DNA of 64,000 nt from JAIBJN01 sp963842305 (GCA_963842305.1 CAWJFW010000005.1:372001-436000), one strand, 5' to 3'. Positions 27,849 to 36,822 are shown, counted from the first letter of the stretch. Made by a program: numbers and translations. Notes: generated by a model not told the origin, from the sequence alone.

Positions 27849-30115
27849 GCGTCGAAACCGCGCCCGCGTTCATCCGGCCGGACGGGAAGGAGAAGGTCAC
27901 CGGCTCCGGCCGCTACACGGCCGACCTGAACCTGACCGGCCAGCTGCACGCAAAGCTTCGCTATGCGGACCACACACACGCCCGCGTCGTCTCCATCGAC
28001 ACGACCCGGGCACGGGCGTTGCCGGGAGTCCTCGCCGTCGTCACCCACGAGGACGTGCCCGATGTGCTCTACGGCGACCTTGCGCAGGACCGTCGCCTCT
28101 TCGCGCGAGACCGCGTGCGCTTCGAAGGAGACGTCATCGCCGCGGTAGCCGCGACCACGGCCGAGATCGCCGCGGAGGCCGCAGCCGCGATCGAGGTCGA
28201 GTACGAGCCGCTGCCGGCGCTGAGCGACATCGAGGCAGCCCTGGAGGAGGGCGCGCCGCTGATCCACGAGGAATGGGAGTCCTACGAGGCCGACGAGGAA
28301 CTGGGGCGAAACGGCAATGTCCTCGGCTTCTCGACGATCGTGAAAGGCGATACCAACACCGCGCTCGAGGAAGCCGACGTCGTCGTCCAGGGCCGCTACG
28401 TCACCGAGTCCTCCCAGGGAGCGCCGATCGAGCCGCGCGCGCTCCTCGCACAGTGGGAGGGAGACCGTGTCACGGTCTGGAGCTCGACGCAGGTTCCCTA
28501 CGCCGCCCGGGCCGGCGTTGCCCACGTCCTGCAGATGCCTCAGTCGCATGTCCGCATCGTCGTCCCGCTGCTCGGCGGTGGCTTCGGCTCGAAGTGCGAC
28601 TTCCACTACGAGGGGCACGTCGCCGCCCTCGCGAGGGCGGCCGGGCGGCCGGTGAAGCTCGTCTTCAGCCGCGAAGAGGAGTTCATCGCGCCCGACCACC
28701 GCCGCGAGGGCATGGTGATCGAGCTCGAGACTGGTGCGCGTAAGGACGGGACGCTCGTCGCCCGCCGCGGCCGCCTCATCCTCGACGGCGGCGCCTACTG
28801 CGGCGAGGGCGGCTTCTTCGCCCAGATGGCAGCCATGCATGCCTGCGGGCCGTACGTGATCGAGAACGTGAACATCGAGTCCTCGCTCGTCTACACGAAC
28901 AACCAGCCGTCGAGCTCGATCCGGGCTCCCACCGCGCCGCAGGTTTGCTGGGCGGTCGAGCAGCACATGGACGAGCTGGCCGGGGCGCTCGGGCTCGATC
29001 CGGTCGAGCTGCGCCGGCAGACGTTGATCGCCGAGGGCGAGGAAGGGCCGACCCGGCAAGTGTTCGGGCCGATCGCGATGAAGGAAACCCTCGAGCGAGC
29101 GGTCGAGATGATCGCGCCCGAGGGCGATCTCCCCGAGGACGAGGCGATCGGCGTTTCCTGCGGCTGGTGGCCGTCCTTCGGAAACCCCTCGGGCGCCTAC
29201 GTGAAGCTCAACGGCGACGGCTCGGGGACGATCGTCACCGGCGCGCAGGAGAACGGAAGCGGCGCTGTGATGGCGCTGCCGCTGTTCGCCGCCGAGGTGC
29301 TCGGCATGAAGCCTTCGGACTTCTCGATCCTCTACCAGGACACGGACGCCGCTCCCTTCGACGCAGGCTCCTCGGGCTCGCAGACGACGATGAACAACGG
29401 GCGCGCCGTCGTCGCCGCCGCGGGCGAGGTGCGCGAGCGGCTCCTCGACCTCGCCGCCGAGAAGCTCGAGGTCGCGCGCGAAGATCTCGAGCTCGCCGAC
29501 GGGCAGGTGCGCGTGGTCGGCTCGCCCTCGAAGGCGGTCGAGATCGCGGAGCTGGCCGGCTCGGGCGCGCAGCTGCTCGGCAAGGGCTCCGGCCCGGTGC
29601 CCGAGAACCCGCCCTGCAGCCCGGAGGGATGCCTCGGGCGCCTCGGGATGGAGTCGTTCCTCGAGCCGCAGGTCTTCACCCATGCAGCGCGCGTCAAGGT
29701 CGATCGCGACACCGGCGTCGTCCGTGTCCTGCAGGTCGCGGCTGCCCACGACTCCGGCGTGATCGTCAACCGCCTCGGGGCGACCGGGCAGGTGTTCGGC
29801 GGCGTCGTAATGGGGATCGGCCAGGCGCTCCTCGAGAGGTCCCAGCTCGACGCCGACGGCCGCCAGCAGAATCCGCATCTCCTCGACTACAAGCTCGTCA
29901 CCGCGTCCGATGCGCCGCGAATCGACGTCGCCTGGATCGAGACGCCGGCGCAGAACGGGGGCCCGAAGGGGACCAAGGGCGTCGGCGAGCCGCCGACCGT
30001 GCCGACGCCGGGCGCGATCGCGAATGCGATAGCACGCGTCATCGGCGCTCCCGTGAAGGAGCTTCCGATGACGCCCGAGCGTGTCTGGGCGGCCGGAGTC
30101 GCGCGGAACGGATGA
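27845..30115 (+). CDS. Molybdenum hydroxylase large subunit (xanthine dehydrogenase family)
   Basis: About 756 residues, molybdopterin-binding catalytic subunit. The N-terminal Ald_Xan_dh_C-type domain starts near DGKEKVTGSGRYTADL. GGGFGSKCDFHYEGHVAALA (about residue 243) contacts the molybdenum cofactor, and GVGEPPTVPTPGAIANAI near residue 711 carries the catalytic glutamate. The substrate loop reads SSSIRAPTAPQ rather than AYRCSFR, so this is not form I CO dehydrogenase; an aldehyde, purine or N-heterocycle is more likely. The ATG at 27845 overlaps the upstream stop, and its own stop overlaps the FAD-subunit ATG (ATGA). It is intact, unlike its two partners. Confidence 0.92.
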   Translation: MSVETAPAFIRPDGKEKVTGSGRYTADLNLTGQLHAKLRYADHTHARVVSIDTTRARALPGVLAVVTHEDVPDVLYGDLAQDRRLFARDRVRFEGDVIAAVAATTAEIAAEAAAAIEVEYEPLPALSDIEAALEEGAPLIHEEWESYEADEELGRNGNVLGFSTIVKGDTNTALEEADVVVQGRYVTESSQGAPIEPRALLAQWEGDRVTVWSSTQVPYAARAGVAHVLQMPQSHVRIVVPLLGGGFGSKCDFHYEGHVAALARAAGRPVKLVFSREEEFIAPDHRREGMVIELETGARKDGTLVARRGRLILDGGAYCGEGGFFAQMAAMHACGPYVIENVNIESSLVYTNNQPSSSIRAPTAPQVCWAVEQHMDELAGALGLDPVELRRQTLIAEGEEGPTRQVFGPIAMKETLERAVEMIAPEGDLPEDEAIGVSCGWWPSFGNPSGAYVKLNGDGSGTIVTGAQENGSGAVMALPLFAAEVLGMKPSDFSILYQDTDAAPFDAGSSGSQTTMNNGRAVVAAAGEVRERLLDLAAEKLEVAREDLELADGQVRVVGSPSKAVEIAELAGSGAQLLGKGSGPVPENPPCSPEGCLGRLGMESFLEPQVFTHAARVKVDRDTGVVRVLQVAAAHDSGVIVNRLGATGQVFGGVVMGIGQALLERSQLDADGRQQNPHLLDYKLVTASDAPRIDVAWIETPAQNGGPKGTKGVGEPPTVPTPGAIANAIARVIGAPVKELPMTPERVWAAGVARNG

Positions 30116-31025
30116 CGTCCGCCTTCGTCTCGGCCGCGACCATCGATGAGGCGCTCTCCGCGCTCGCGGGCGGTGCGCGGCCCGTCGCCGGCGGGACGGA
30201 CCTCGTCGTCGGCGCGCGGCAGGGCAAGACGCCTCTTCCGGAGAGCCTCGTCGCCATCCACCGGCTCGACGAGCTCCGGGGCGAGCAGCTGTCCGGCGAC
30301 GAGCTTCGGCTCGGTGCGCTCGTCAGCCACGCCGACATCGCGGACGATGCCCTCGTCTGCGAGCGTCTGACGGCGCTCGCAGACGCCTCGTCGATCGTCG
30401 GCTCGCGTGCGACCCGCGTGCAGGGGACGCTCGGAGGGAACCTGATGAACGCCTCGCCGGCGATGGAGGTCGGAGGGCCGTTGATGGTGTTCGGCGCCAC
30501 GGTGGTGCTTCGCTCGGACTCGGGCGATCGGCACGTCGCGGTCTCCGAGCTCCTCACCGGCCCGGGGACGACGGTTGCGACGGCCGGCGAGCTGCTCACC
30601 GAGGTTGACGATCCCGCTCCCGGCCGACGGGCCGGGCAGCTGCTATGCGCGACTCGAGTACCGCCGGCAGATGGAGATCGCGGTCGTCGGTGCGACGGCG
30701 GCTCGTCACAATCGCGGACGGGGCAGATCGCGTCGGCCGGAAATCGCGATCACGGCACTCGCGCCGACGATCAGGCTCGTCCCGGAAGCGGCGGCTGCGC
30801 TCGTCGGCAGCGACGGCGGCCCCGACGCCGTCGCGCGAGGCGGCTCAGGCCGCCGCGGCCGCCGCCGAGCCGATCTCGGACGTCCGTGCGTCGGCCGACT
30901 ACCGTCGCGCCATGGCGGAGGTCGTGACGCGGCGCGTCGTGACGGCGGCCGTGGCGCGCGCGCGGGGCGAAACGGTCCCGGTGCCGGCCAGCTCGGCGCT
31001 CTTCGGGACGGGAGCGGCGTCGTGA
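30112..31025 (+). pseudogene. Molybdenum hydroxylase FAD subunit (CoxM/XdhB-like), several frameshifts
   Basis: The medium subunit should pass electrons from the iron-sulfur clusters to FAD. The first part (30112 to about 30603) reads cleanly: ARPVAGGTDLVVGARQGK, then IVGSRATRVQGTLGGNLMNA, both FAD contacts. After that, conserved text jumps frame at least four times: LPADGPGSCYARLEYRRQ in one frame, VTIADGADRVG in another, IAITALAPTIRLVPEAAAA back in the former, then SDVRASADYRRAMAEVVTRR to the stop. The ordered remains imply a full-length gene broken by indels near 30604, 30705, 30740 and 30830. The stop overlaps the next GTG (GTGA). Confidence 0.85.
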
Positions 31026-31535
31026 GAGTCCCGGTCACGCTCACTGTGAACGGGGTCGCCTATCCGCTCGAGCTCGAGCCCGCGACGACGCTTCTCTACG
31101 CAGTCCGCGACGGAGTCGGGCTCACCGGCGCCAAGGAAGGCTGCGACGACTCGGAGTGCGGCGCCTGCATGATGCTCCTCGACGGGAGCCCTGTGAACTC
31201 GTGCTCCTACCTCGCGGTGCAGGCGGACGGACGTGAGGTGACGACGATCGAGGGCCTCGGCGAAGCGAGGCGCGCTCTCGCCGCTCCAGAGCGCCTTCCT
31301 CGAGCACGGCGGCGTGCAGTGCGGGTTCTGCACGCCCGGCATGCTGATCTCGGCGACCGCGCTCCTGGACGCCACCCCGCGGCCGTCGGAGGAGGAGGTG
31401 CGGATCGCGCTCTCGGGGAATCTCTGCCGCTGCACGGGCTATGACGGAATCGTGAAGGCCGTCCTCGAGGTCGCCGCGGCCGAAGCGTTGAGCGGATTCG
31501 CCGGGCCGTGTTGTCTCGGCTTGACACGTAACTAA
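31022..31535 (+). CDS. Molybdenum hydroxylase 2Fe-2S subunit (CoxS/XdhC-like), frame broken near 31270
   Basis: The small electron-transfer subunit, about 170 residues. The first frame has the plant-type ferredoxin cluster GCDDSECGACMMLLDG plus the fourth ligand in VNSCSYLAV. The second frame begins LSPLQSAFLEHGGVQCGFCT and contains the second cluster set CGFC and CRCTGYDGIVKAV. All eight cysteines are present if the frames are joined, so one base change near 31265-31275 explains the break. The 3' end overlaps the -35 region of the ArsR-type gene downstream. Confidence 0.86.
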
Positions 31536-31546
31536 AAGGTTACATA
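31521..31546 (+). promoter_or_regulatory. Promoter with ArsR-type inverted-repeat operator
   Basis: A consensus-like TTGACA at 31521 starts this region. Directly after it, GTAAC (31528-31532) and GTTAC (31539-31543) form an inverted repeat with a 6-nt spacer, and TACATA (31541-31546) could serve as a short-spaced -10. The repeat lies between the presumed -35 and the ATG at 31549, the expected place for an autorepressor site of the ArsR-SRPBCC protein. The A/T-rich content stands out from its surroundings. Confidence 0.6.
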
Positions 31547-31548
31547 TC

Positions 31549-32329
31549 ATGGCCGGCATGGACGCGGTGTTCAAAGCCCTTGCCGACCCGACGCGGCGCG
31601 AGCCTGCTCGACGAGCTCTACGCCGAAGACGGGCAGACGCTGACTGCCCTCGAGAGGCGCCTGCCGATGACGCGCATCGCCGTCATGAAACACCTGCGGG
31701 TGCTCGAGGAAGCCGGCCTCATCACCACCAAGCGGCGTGGCCGCGAGAAGCTGCACTTCCTGAACCCCGTCCCGATCAGGCTCGTCCACGACCGCTGGGT
31801 GAGCAAGTACACGGAGCCCTGGGCCGCGACGCTGACCGGGCTCAAGAAGCGACTGGAGGACACGATGGAAAAGGTGTTCGAGATCTACATCAAGACGACC
31901 CCGGAGCGCCTCTGGGAGGCGATCACCGATCCGGAGCTGAGGGCCCAGTACTCGTTCGGAGTCTCGGTGAACTCGGCCTGGACGAAGGGCTCCCCCTACT
32001 CGTCGGAGCACGCCGGGGCCGGCATCGCGATCGCCGAAGGCGAGAACCTGGAGGTCGATGCGCCGCGACGGCTCGTCCAGAGCTTCAACGCCCTCTGGAG
32101 CGACGATGTGAAGAGCGAGGGCACCTCCCGGGTCACCTGGGAGATCGAACCGGTCGCCGACTCGTGCCGGCTGACGGTGACGCACGACCAGCTGCGCGAG
32201 GGCGCGAACGACGAGCTCTACGGCGGCTGGCCGATGATCCTCTCCGGACTGAAGACCCTCCTGGAGACGGGGGAGAGGCTCACGACGCCGGGCTCGCTCC
32301 TGTACGCGGAAGCCGGGACGGCGTCCTGA
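31549..32329 (+). CDS. ArsR-family HTH fused to SRPBCC (AHSA1) domain, frame broken near 31600
   Basis: A fused regulator of about 259 residues. The first frame supplies the start MAGMDAVFKALADPTRR. The next frame continues LLDELYAEDGQTLTALERRL and LPMTRIAVMKHLRVLEEAGL, the winged-helix recognition region, followed by a wing (LITTKRRGREKLHFLN). From about residue 105 an AHSA1-like START fold reads KVFEIYIKTTPERLWEAITD and continues with GTSRVTWEIEP. Such fusions occur in Actinomycetota and probably sense a hydrophobic ligand. One base too many near GACGCGGCGCGAG breaks the frame. An inverted repeat just upstream suggests autoregulation. Confidence 0.85.
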
Positions 32330-32341
32330 CCCCGAGGCTGT

Positions 32342-32377
32342 CCGAGGCGCCGCCGGGTCATCCCGGCGTCGCCTCGG
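32342..32377. terminator. Two-way terminator hairpin between convergent genes
   Basis: A 16-bp stem with a single mismatch (left arm from 32342, right arm to 32377) closes around the 4-nt loop TCAT. It starts 13 nt after the ArsR-SRPBCC stop and ends 17 nt before the stop of the opposing VOC gene. There is no T tract on either side, as is common in high-GC actinobacteria. Confidence 0.7.
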
Positions 32378-32393
32378 CGTCGCCTCTTGCGGA

Positions 32394-32822
32394 TCAGTCG
32401 GCGCTCTGTGGCGTCTGTGCGATTCGGAAGTGGTTGCCCGACGAGTCGCGAAAGCCTGCGTCGGTGCCGTAGGGCTGCTCGGTCGGCTCCTGCGTGAACT
32501 CGACGCCGCGCCCCTTGAGCTCCTTGTAGCTCGCCTGGATGTCGTCGGTGGAGAAGAACAGGCCGCCGGAGGCCCCCTTGGCGAGGAGCCCGTGGATCTG
32601 CGCGCGCGTGTCCTCGTCGAAGACCGGCGGGCCGGGTACGGCCATCAAGGTGATGGAGACGTCCGGCTGCCCCGGAACTCCGACGCTGAGCCAGCGGAAG
32701 TTCCCCATTTCCGGCAGGGTCGCATCCTCGCGCAGCTCCAGGCCGAGCTTCTCGGTGTAGAAGACGAGCGCCTCGTCCTGGTCGTGGACCCAGATCTGTG
32801 TGTGCGTGAGCTGCTTCAGCAT
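32394..32822 (-). CDS. VOC-superfamily (glyoxalase/bleomycin-resistance fold) protein
   Basis: A 142-residue two-repeat VOC fold. MLKQLTHTQIWVHDQDEALV opens the first module, KLGLELREDATLPE follows, and GLFFSTDDIQASYKELKGRG with FRDSSGNHFRIAQTP forms the second. Possible metal ligands are the early histidine and the NHF region. The start at 32822 is set by AAAGGA just upstream; earlier in-frame codons overlap the AraC gene. The gene lies 38 nt downstream of the AraC-type regulator, a common pairing. The role is unassigned; relatives include resistance proteins and dioxygenases. Confidence 0.87.
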   Translation of the reverse strand: MLKQLTHTQIWVHDQDEALVFYTEKLGLELREDATLPEMGNFRWLSVGVPGQPDVSITLMAVPGPPVFDEDTRAQIHGLLAKGASGGLFFSTDDIQASYKELKGRGVEFTQEPTEQPYGTDAGFRDSSGNHFRIAQTPQSAD

Positions 32823-32860
32823 GTTGATCCTTTCGAGGGAGAGAAGATGTCGGCGCGACG

Positions 32861-33301
32861 CTATCGAGCGTGCCCGGGGTTGTCTTCTCCAAACGTGCTG
32901 GACGGCGGCCGCGCATACGCCTGGACGACGCACGTAGGGACGTGGGCGCGAGCGATGGCGGGGGCGTGTGCGACCCGGTAGGCGGTCGGAGACATTCCGT
33001 ACGTCCTGCCGAAGGAGGTGGTGAAGGAGCCGACGCTACGCAGGCCGACGAGGAGGCAAATGTCCGCGACCGAGCGGTCCGTGTTACGGAGGAGGGCCGC
33101 GGCGCGCTCCAACCTGCGAGTGAGCAGGTACTGGTGCGGCGGCTCGCCGAAGGCCCGGTGGAACTCGCGGCTGAAGTGCGCCGGAGAGAGATGGGCGGCG
33201 CGGGCGAGCGCCGCGACGTCGAGCGGCTCGCGGTAGCGCGCGTCGACGAGGTCCTTCGCGCGAAGGAGGTGCCTGACCGGATGAGCTGCTGTCGGGCTCA
33301 G
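32861..33301 (-). CDS. AraC-family HTH regulator (start uncertain)
   Basis: A transcription factor consisting mainly of the AraC DNA-binding domain. The open frame contains RHLLRAKDLVDARYREPLDV, AALARAAHLSPAHFSREFHR (first HTH) and SVADICLLVGLRSVGSFTTS with FGRTYGMSPTAYR (second HTH). No ATG, GTG or TTG is visible in frame above the conserved part. The frame is open to 33301 (a CTG), and a different frame upstream ends exactly there, so an indel or an unusual start is likely. It is probably cotranscribed with the VOC gene and may control it. Confidence 0.75.
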   Translation of the reverse strand: MSPTAAHPVRHLLRAKDLVDARYREPLDVAALARAAHLSPAHFSREFHRAFGEPPHQYLLTRRLERAAALLRNTDRSVADICLLVGLRSVGSFTTSFGRTYGMSPTAYRVAHAPAIARAHVPTCVVQAYARPPSSTFGEDNPGHAR

Positions 33302-33442
33302 TCGACCGCCACGATCGCGTCGATCTCCTCGGGCTCGAGGCGGCTTTCGATCCGGCCCACGTCGCGCACTCTAGTCGCGGCAAAATGCGGCGAGTGGATG
33401 AAGTCTGAGAGGATCGACGCGCGCGGGTATCGCGCCTCGACG

Positions 33443-34240
33443 ATGAGCAGACAGGACGAGAGGGCCAAGCAGTTCCGGGCGTTGCACGCGGGCGAGGCAT
33501 TCGTGATCCCGAACCCCTGGGATGCCGGCTCGGCTCGTGTGCTCGAGGCCCTCGGGTTCGAGGCGCTGGCCACGACCAGCTCCGGCTTGGCCTTCACGCT
33601 GGGGCGCATCGACGGCGGGGCGACGCTCGACGACGTGGCGGCGCACGTCGCGGCGCTCTGCCAGGCCACGGATCTGCCCCTCTCGGTTGACCTCGAGAAC
33701 GGATACGGACCCGATCCGGAGCACGCGGCGCGTGCGATCGTCAGGGTCGCCGAGGCCGGCGCGGTCGGCGGCTCGATCGAGGACTACGATCCCGAAGCAG
33801 GGATCTACGGAGAGACTCACGCCGCCGAGCGCGTGGCGGGTGCTGTGGATGCCGCCCGAGGCCTTGGCTTCCCCTTCATGGTTACCGCGCGGGCCGAGAA
33901 CCACATCCGCGGCAACCCGGATCTGGAGGACACGATCTCACGCCTCCAGGCCTTCGAGGATGCCGGCGCCGACGTCCTCTACGCGCCAGGACTTCGGACC
34001 GCAGCCGAGATCCAGGCGGTATGCGAGGCGGTCTCCAGGCCCGTCAACGTCCTGGCGCTCCCGGACCTCTCGGTCTCCGAGATCGTCGAGGCGGGGGCGC
34101 AGCGGATCAGCGTAGGGGGCGGCCTGACATGGGTCGCCGTCAGCGCAATGGCCGCGGCGGCCGCGGAGCTCCGTGACACCGGCGGTCTCTCGTCGCTCGC
34201 CGCTCGCGTGCCGCTCGACAAGTGGCTCGCCGAGCGCTGA
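33443..34240 (+). CDS. Isocitrate lyase / PEP mutase superfamily protein
   Basis: A 265-residue TIM-barrel enzyme. GEAFVIPNPWDAGSARVLEA, LPLSVDLENGYG, GSIEDYDPEAG and MVTARAENHIRG are the strand-end motifs that hold Mg2+ and an alpha-keto acid in this family. The KKCGH active-site loop of true isocitrate lyase is absent, so the enzyme more likely cleaves or decarboxylates a small keto acid, as in oxaloacetate decarboxylase or 2-methylisocitrate-lyase relatives. The ATG at 33443 follows a purine-poor region with no clear ribosome binding site. Confidence 0.88.
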   Translation: MSRQDERAKQFRALHAGEAFVIPNPWDAGSARVLEALGFEALATTSSGLAFTLGRIDGGATLDDVAAHVAALCQATDLPLSVDLENGYGPDPEHAARAIVRVAEAGAVGGSIEDYDPEAGIYGETHAAERVAGAVDAARGLGFPFMVTARAENHIRGNPDLEDTISRLQAFEDAGADVLYAPGLRTAAEIQAVCEAVSRPVNVLALPDLSVSEIVEAGAQRISVGGGLTWVAVSAMAAAAAELRDTGGLSSLAARVPLDKWLAER

Positions 34241-34321
34241 GGCACCCTGGCGCTGCGACGGTTGTCACGCCGCCGCGCCGGCAGTAGAGTCGTGCCCTCG
34301 CAGCTGACCCCGGGAGGGCCG

Positions 34322-35593
34322 ATGTACCAGCAACGCGGCAGGATCCGCTTGATCGGAGCGCTGGCAGGGACCGTCGTGGCCGCGTTCCTCCTCGTCCCGT
34401 CGACCGCTTTTGCGTCGCTTGACGGCGGCGGTAGCAGCGGCAAACAGACGCCGGTCGTCCTCTTCCCGGCGTTCCATTTCACGAAGCTCCAGGTCGACGT
34501 CCACGGCCAGACGGTCGCGCCGGAGTGCCCTCGCTCGGGGAGCTTCGAGGACTGGTTCCTGAACGACCAGCCGAGCACGACGTTCTCCCAGGTCTGCCAG
34601 GACAAGCTCATGACGCTGCGCGTCGACCGCGGGAAGCGCTTCAGCGATCAGAAAGGTGTGACGGTCAGCGTCAAGGACTACGGCACGACCGAGAGCGCAC
34701 CCTTCTACGAAGCGATGTACGAGGCGCTGGAGGGCGCCGGGTACATCCGGAATCAGGACATCCGTGTCGCCGGCTACGACTCACGCCTCACGCCCGACAT
34801 GCGGAACTTCGTCCAGACGACCAAGCGGCTGATCGTGGACACCTACCGCGACAACGGCCGACAGCCCGTGCACCTCGTCGGGCACTCGAACGGGCCGCTC
34901 TACGCGCAGTACCTGCTCACGCACACATCACAGCGGTGGAAGGACACGTACATCCACGGCTTCACGCCGATCGCCGGCAACTTCCCGGGTCAGGGACTCC
35001 TGTACCCGCTCTTCTTCACCGGGCTCAACATCACCGACTTCACCTTCCCGACGACTCCCGAGAACGCCGCGAGCAGCGCGTTCATGTACCTCACGCACCC
35101 CTCGAGCTACATGAGTGCGGCCGACCCGAAGATCTTCGACAGCCTCGAGACCGTCGTGCAGGACTCGGCGACCGGGCGTTCCTACACGCCTGACGACTAC
35201 CAGCAGCTCTTCAGGGACGCGGGGCTCGGGTGGGCCAAGCGTCTTGCGAACAGGTACATCGGCTTCGTCCGGTTCGCGCACCCGAACGCCTTCCCGAACG
35301 TCGACGTCTATGCCGAGAAGGGCTCCGGCATCGAGACGCCCGTCGGGATGAGCCTGGACGACCTGTCCGTCGGCCAGGTCGTCGACGAGTCGAACACGTT
35401 CTTCACCCGTGACGGCGACATCAATCAGGAAGACATCACGAACGACGCCGTCCTCGCATGGGCGGCCATGCCCTGCTTCCACTTCAGCCTGACGGACAAC
35501 CCCGGCGTCGATCACTTCTCGCTTCCGGGTGACCCCGGCGTTCTCAACCGGCTGCTCGCAAACCTCGCTGCACCGCGCTCGGACTGCGGCTAG
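34322..35593 (+). CDS. Secreted LCAT-like lipase/acyltransferase
   Basis: A 423-residue exported alpha/beta hydrolase resembling lecithin:cholesterol acyltransferase (PF02450). A signal peptide (MYQQRGRIRLIGALAGTVVA to about residue 31) precedes PVVLFPAFHFTKLQV, the typical first strand. The nucleophile elbow is HLVGHSNGPLYA (Ser189). A late acidic region (FTRDGDINQEDIT) and DHFSLPGDP provide the likely Asp and His. Three cysteines in the N-terminal half and two near the C-terminus could pair outside the cell. GGGAGGG precedes the ATG at 34322. A strong hairpin follows the stop. Confidence 0.87.
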   Translation: MYQQRGRIRLIGALAGTVVAAFLLVPSTAFASLDGGGSSGKQTPVVLFPAFHFTKLQVDVHGQTVAPECPRSGSFEDWFLNDQPSTTFSQVCQDKLMTLRVDRGKRFSDQKGVTVSVKDYGTTESAPFYEAMYEALEGAGYIRNQDIRVAGYDSRLTPDMRNFVQTTKRLIVDTYRDNGRQPVHLVGHSNGPLYAQYLLTHTSQRWKDTYIHGFTPIAGNFPGQGLLYPLFFTGLNITDFTFPTTPENAASSAFMYLTHPSSYMSAADPKIFDSLETVVQDSATGRSYTPDDYQQLFRDAGLGWAKRLANRYIGFVRFAHPNAFPNVDVYAEKGSGIETPVGMSLDDLSVGQVVDESNTFFTRDGDINQEDITNDAVLAWAAMPCFHFSLTDNPGVDHFSLPGDPGVLNRLLANLAAPRSDCG

Positions 35594-35617
35594 GAGCGCT
35601 TCGACCGCCTAGGCGGA

Positions 35618-35650
35618 GGAAGGGGTGGCGCCCTCGGCGCCACCCCTTCC
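35618..35650 (+). terminator. 15-bp perfect stem-loop terminator
   Basis: GGAAGGGGTGGCGCC and GGCGCCACCCCTTCC pair perfectly around the 3-nt loop CTC, 24 nt after the LCAT-like gene. It is the strongest hairpin in the window. No T tract follows, but stem strength and position fit a high-GC terminator. Confidence 0.8.
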
Positions 35651-35721
35651 GATTCCGGGACCCGAGGTCACGGGCTAGCCACGGGTCGCGAGCCGCACGC
35701 CTTCGGCGCCAAGAAAGGCGG

Positions 35722-35961
35722 CTACTCGATGCCGATCGGGATGTCTTCGCCCGTCGGCTGGATGACGGAGAATCCGACCGACGCTACGCCGCAATCCTCG
35801 AGACCACCCTCCGCGGCGGCGTCCTTCACCAGCCGGTCGAAGGCCTGCGCCACCCGCTCGTCGTCAGCCTTGTCGGCTTCGTACGTCACCGGTGTGACGA
35901 GGTAGACCGTCCGAGAGCCGCTCTCGACCGCTCTCAGCTCGCGCTTCGCATCTGCAGGCAC
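35722..35961 (-). CDS. Small acidic protein, unknown function
   Basis: About 79 residues from GTG 35961, which has GAGGAAGGGG upstream. The sequence reads as a compact alpha+beta domain: TVYLVTPVTYEADKADDERV, a helix AQAFDRLVKDAAAEGG, then ASVGFSVIQPTGEDIPIGIE. I recognise no family. It stands alone, with the LCAT-like gene convergent on one side and a divergent secreted protein on the other. Confidence 0.55.
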   Translation of the reverse strand: MPADAKRELRAVESGSRTVYLVTPVTYEADKADDERVAQAFDRLVKDAAAEGGLEDCGVASVGFSVIQPTGEDIPIGIE

Positions 35962-36135
35962 TTCTGAGCCCCTTCCTCGGGTACCGGGCATTCGGCCGAC
36001 CGCTCGGCCTTGGCCTTCCCGTCCCCGCACTCTTCGACGACTAAACACGCGGTCGTCGGGACGCCGCGCGTAAGGCTCTGCGCCCCCGGGTCACAAACAC
36101 TCCGACACGAAACCGTGAAGGAGGGAGGAGCTTCG

Positions 36136-36822
36136 ATGAGCACGTCTCGAGCACTGCGACCATTCTCGCTCGGTCTGGCGCTCCTGGCGGCCGTCCTCGC
36201 CGCCGCCGTGGCGCTGGGGGTCTCGGGTGCGAACGAGGCCCTGGCCGACGGGCATGCAGGTCACGCAGCGAAAGGCTCGATCTCCAAGAAGGAGCTCGCG
36301 CTTCGCAACGATATGCGGCGTCTCTGGGAAGACCACGTCACGTGGACGCGGCTGGCCATCATCAGTCTCACGACCGACGCGCCGGATACCGACGCGACCG
36401 TCGGTCGGTTGCTGCAGAACCAGACGGACATCGGCAACGCGATCAAGCCGTTCTACGGCGATGCCGCGGGCAATGAGCTGACCCGTCTGCTCCGGGACCA
36501 CATCCTGATCGCCGCGGACATCATCGCCGCCGCCAAGGCGGGCGACACCGCGGGCGTCGAGGAGGGCCAGGCTCGCTGGAGGGCGAACGCCGATGAGATC
36601 GCCGCGTTCCTGCACGCCGCCAACCCGCGCTCCTGGAAGGTCCGCGAGATGCAGGAGATGCTCTACGAGCACCTCGACCTGACGACCACGGAGGTCGTTG
36701 CGCGACTGCAGGGCGACTGGGACGCGGACGTCGCCGCCTACGACCAGATCCACCTTCAGGCACTCGACATGGCGGACATGCTCTCCACCGGCATCGTCAG
36801 GCAGTTCCCACGCCGCTTCTAG
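36136..36822 (+). CDS. Secreted alpha-helical protein, unknown function
   Basis: About 228 residues. A signal peptide (MSTSRALRPFSLGLALLAAV, cleavage near ALADG) leads into a mostly helical domain with LWEDHVTWTRLAIISL, RLLQNQTDIGNAIKPFYGDA and LLRDHILIAADIIAAAKAGD. The regular spacing of Asp, His and Asn in these helices resembles four-helix proteins found in Bacillus and Actinomycetota that carry misleading kinase or transferase names in databases. The GGAGGGAGGAG before the ATG at 36136 is strong. A histidine patch (DGHAGHAAKG) near the mature N-terminus could bind metal. Confidence 0.72.
   Translation: MSTSRALRPFSLGLALLAAVLAAAVALGVSGANEALADGHAGHAAKGSISKKELALRNDMRRLWEDHVTWTRLAIISLTTDAPDTDATVGRLLQNQTDIGNAIKPFYGDAAGNELTRLLRDHILIAADIIAAAKAGDTAGVEEGQARWRANADEIAAFLHAANPRSWKVREMQEMLYEHLDLTTTEVVARLQGDWDADVAAYDQIHLQALDMADMLSTGIVRQFPRRF

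Noticed and set aside
27797..29878. 693-codon minus-strand frame opposite the molybdenum hydroxylase large subunit
   Set aside because: It mirrors the third-position G/C bias of the real gene and has no recognisable motif.
27845..31535. Carbon monoxide dehydrogenase (form I coxMSL)
   Set aside because: The AYRCSFR active-site loop is absent (SIRAPTAPQ instead), and the gene order large-medium-small differs from the usual cox order.
30580..31600. Programmed ribosomal frameshifting in the hydroxylase and ArsR genes
   Set aside because: There are too many shifts, in both directions, without slippery heptamers or a downstream pseudoknot that I can identify; indel error is simpler.
33443..34240. 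True isocitrate lyase
   Set aside because: The protein is half the usual length and lacks the KKCGH loop.
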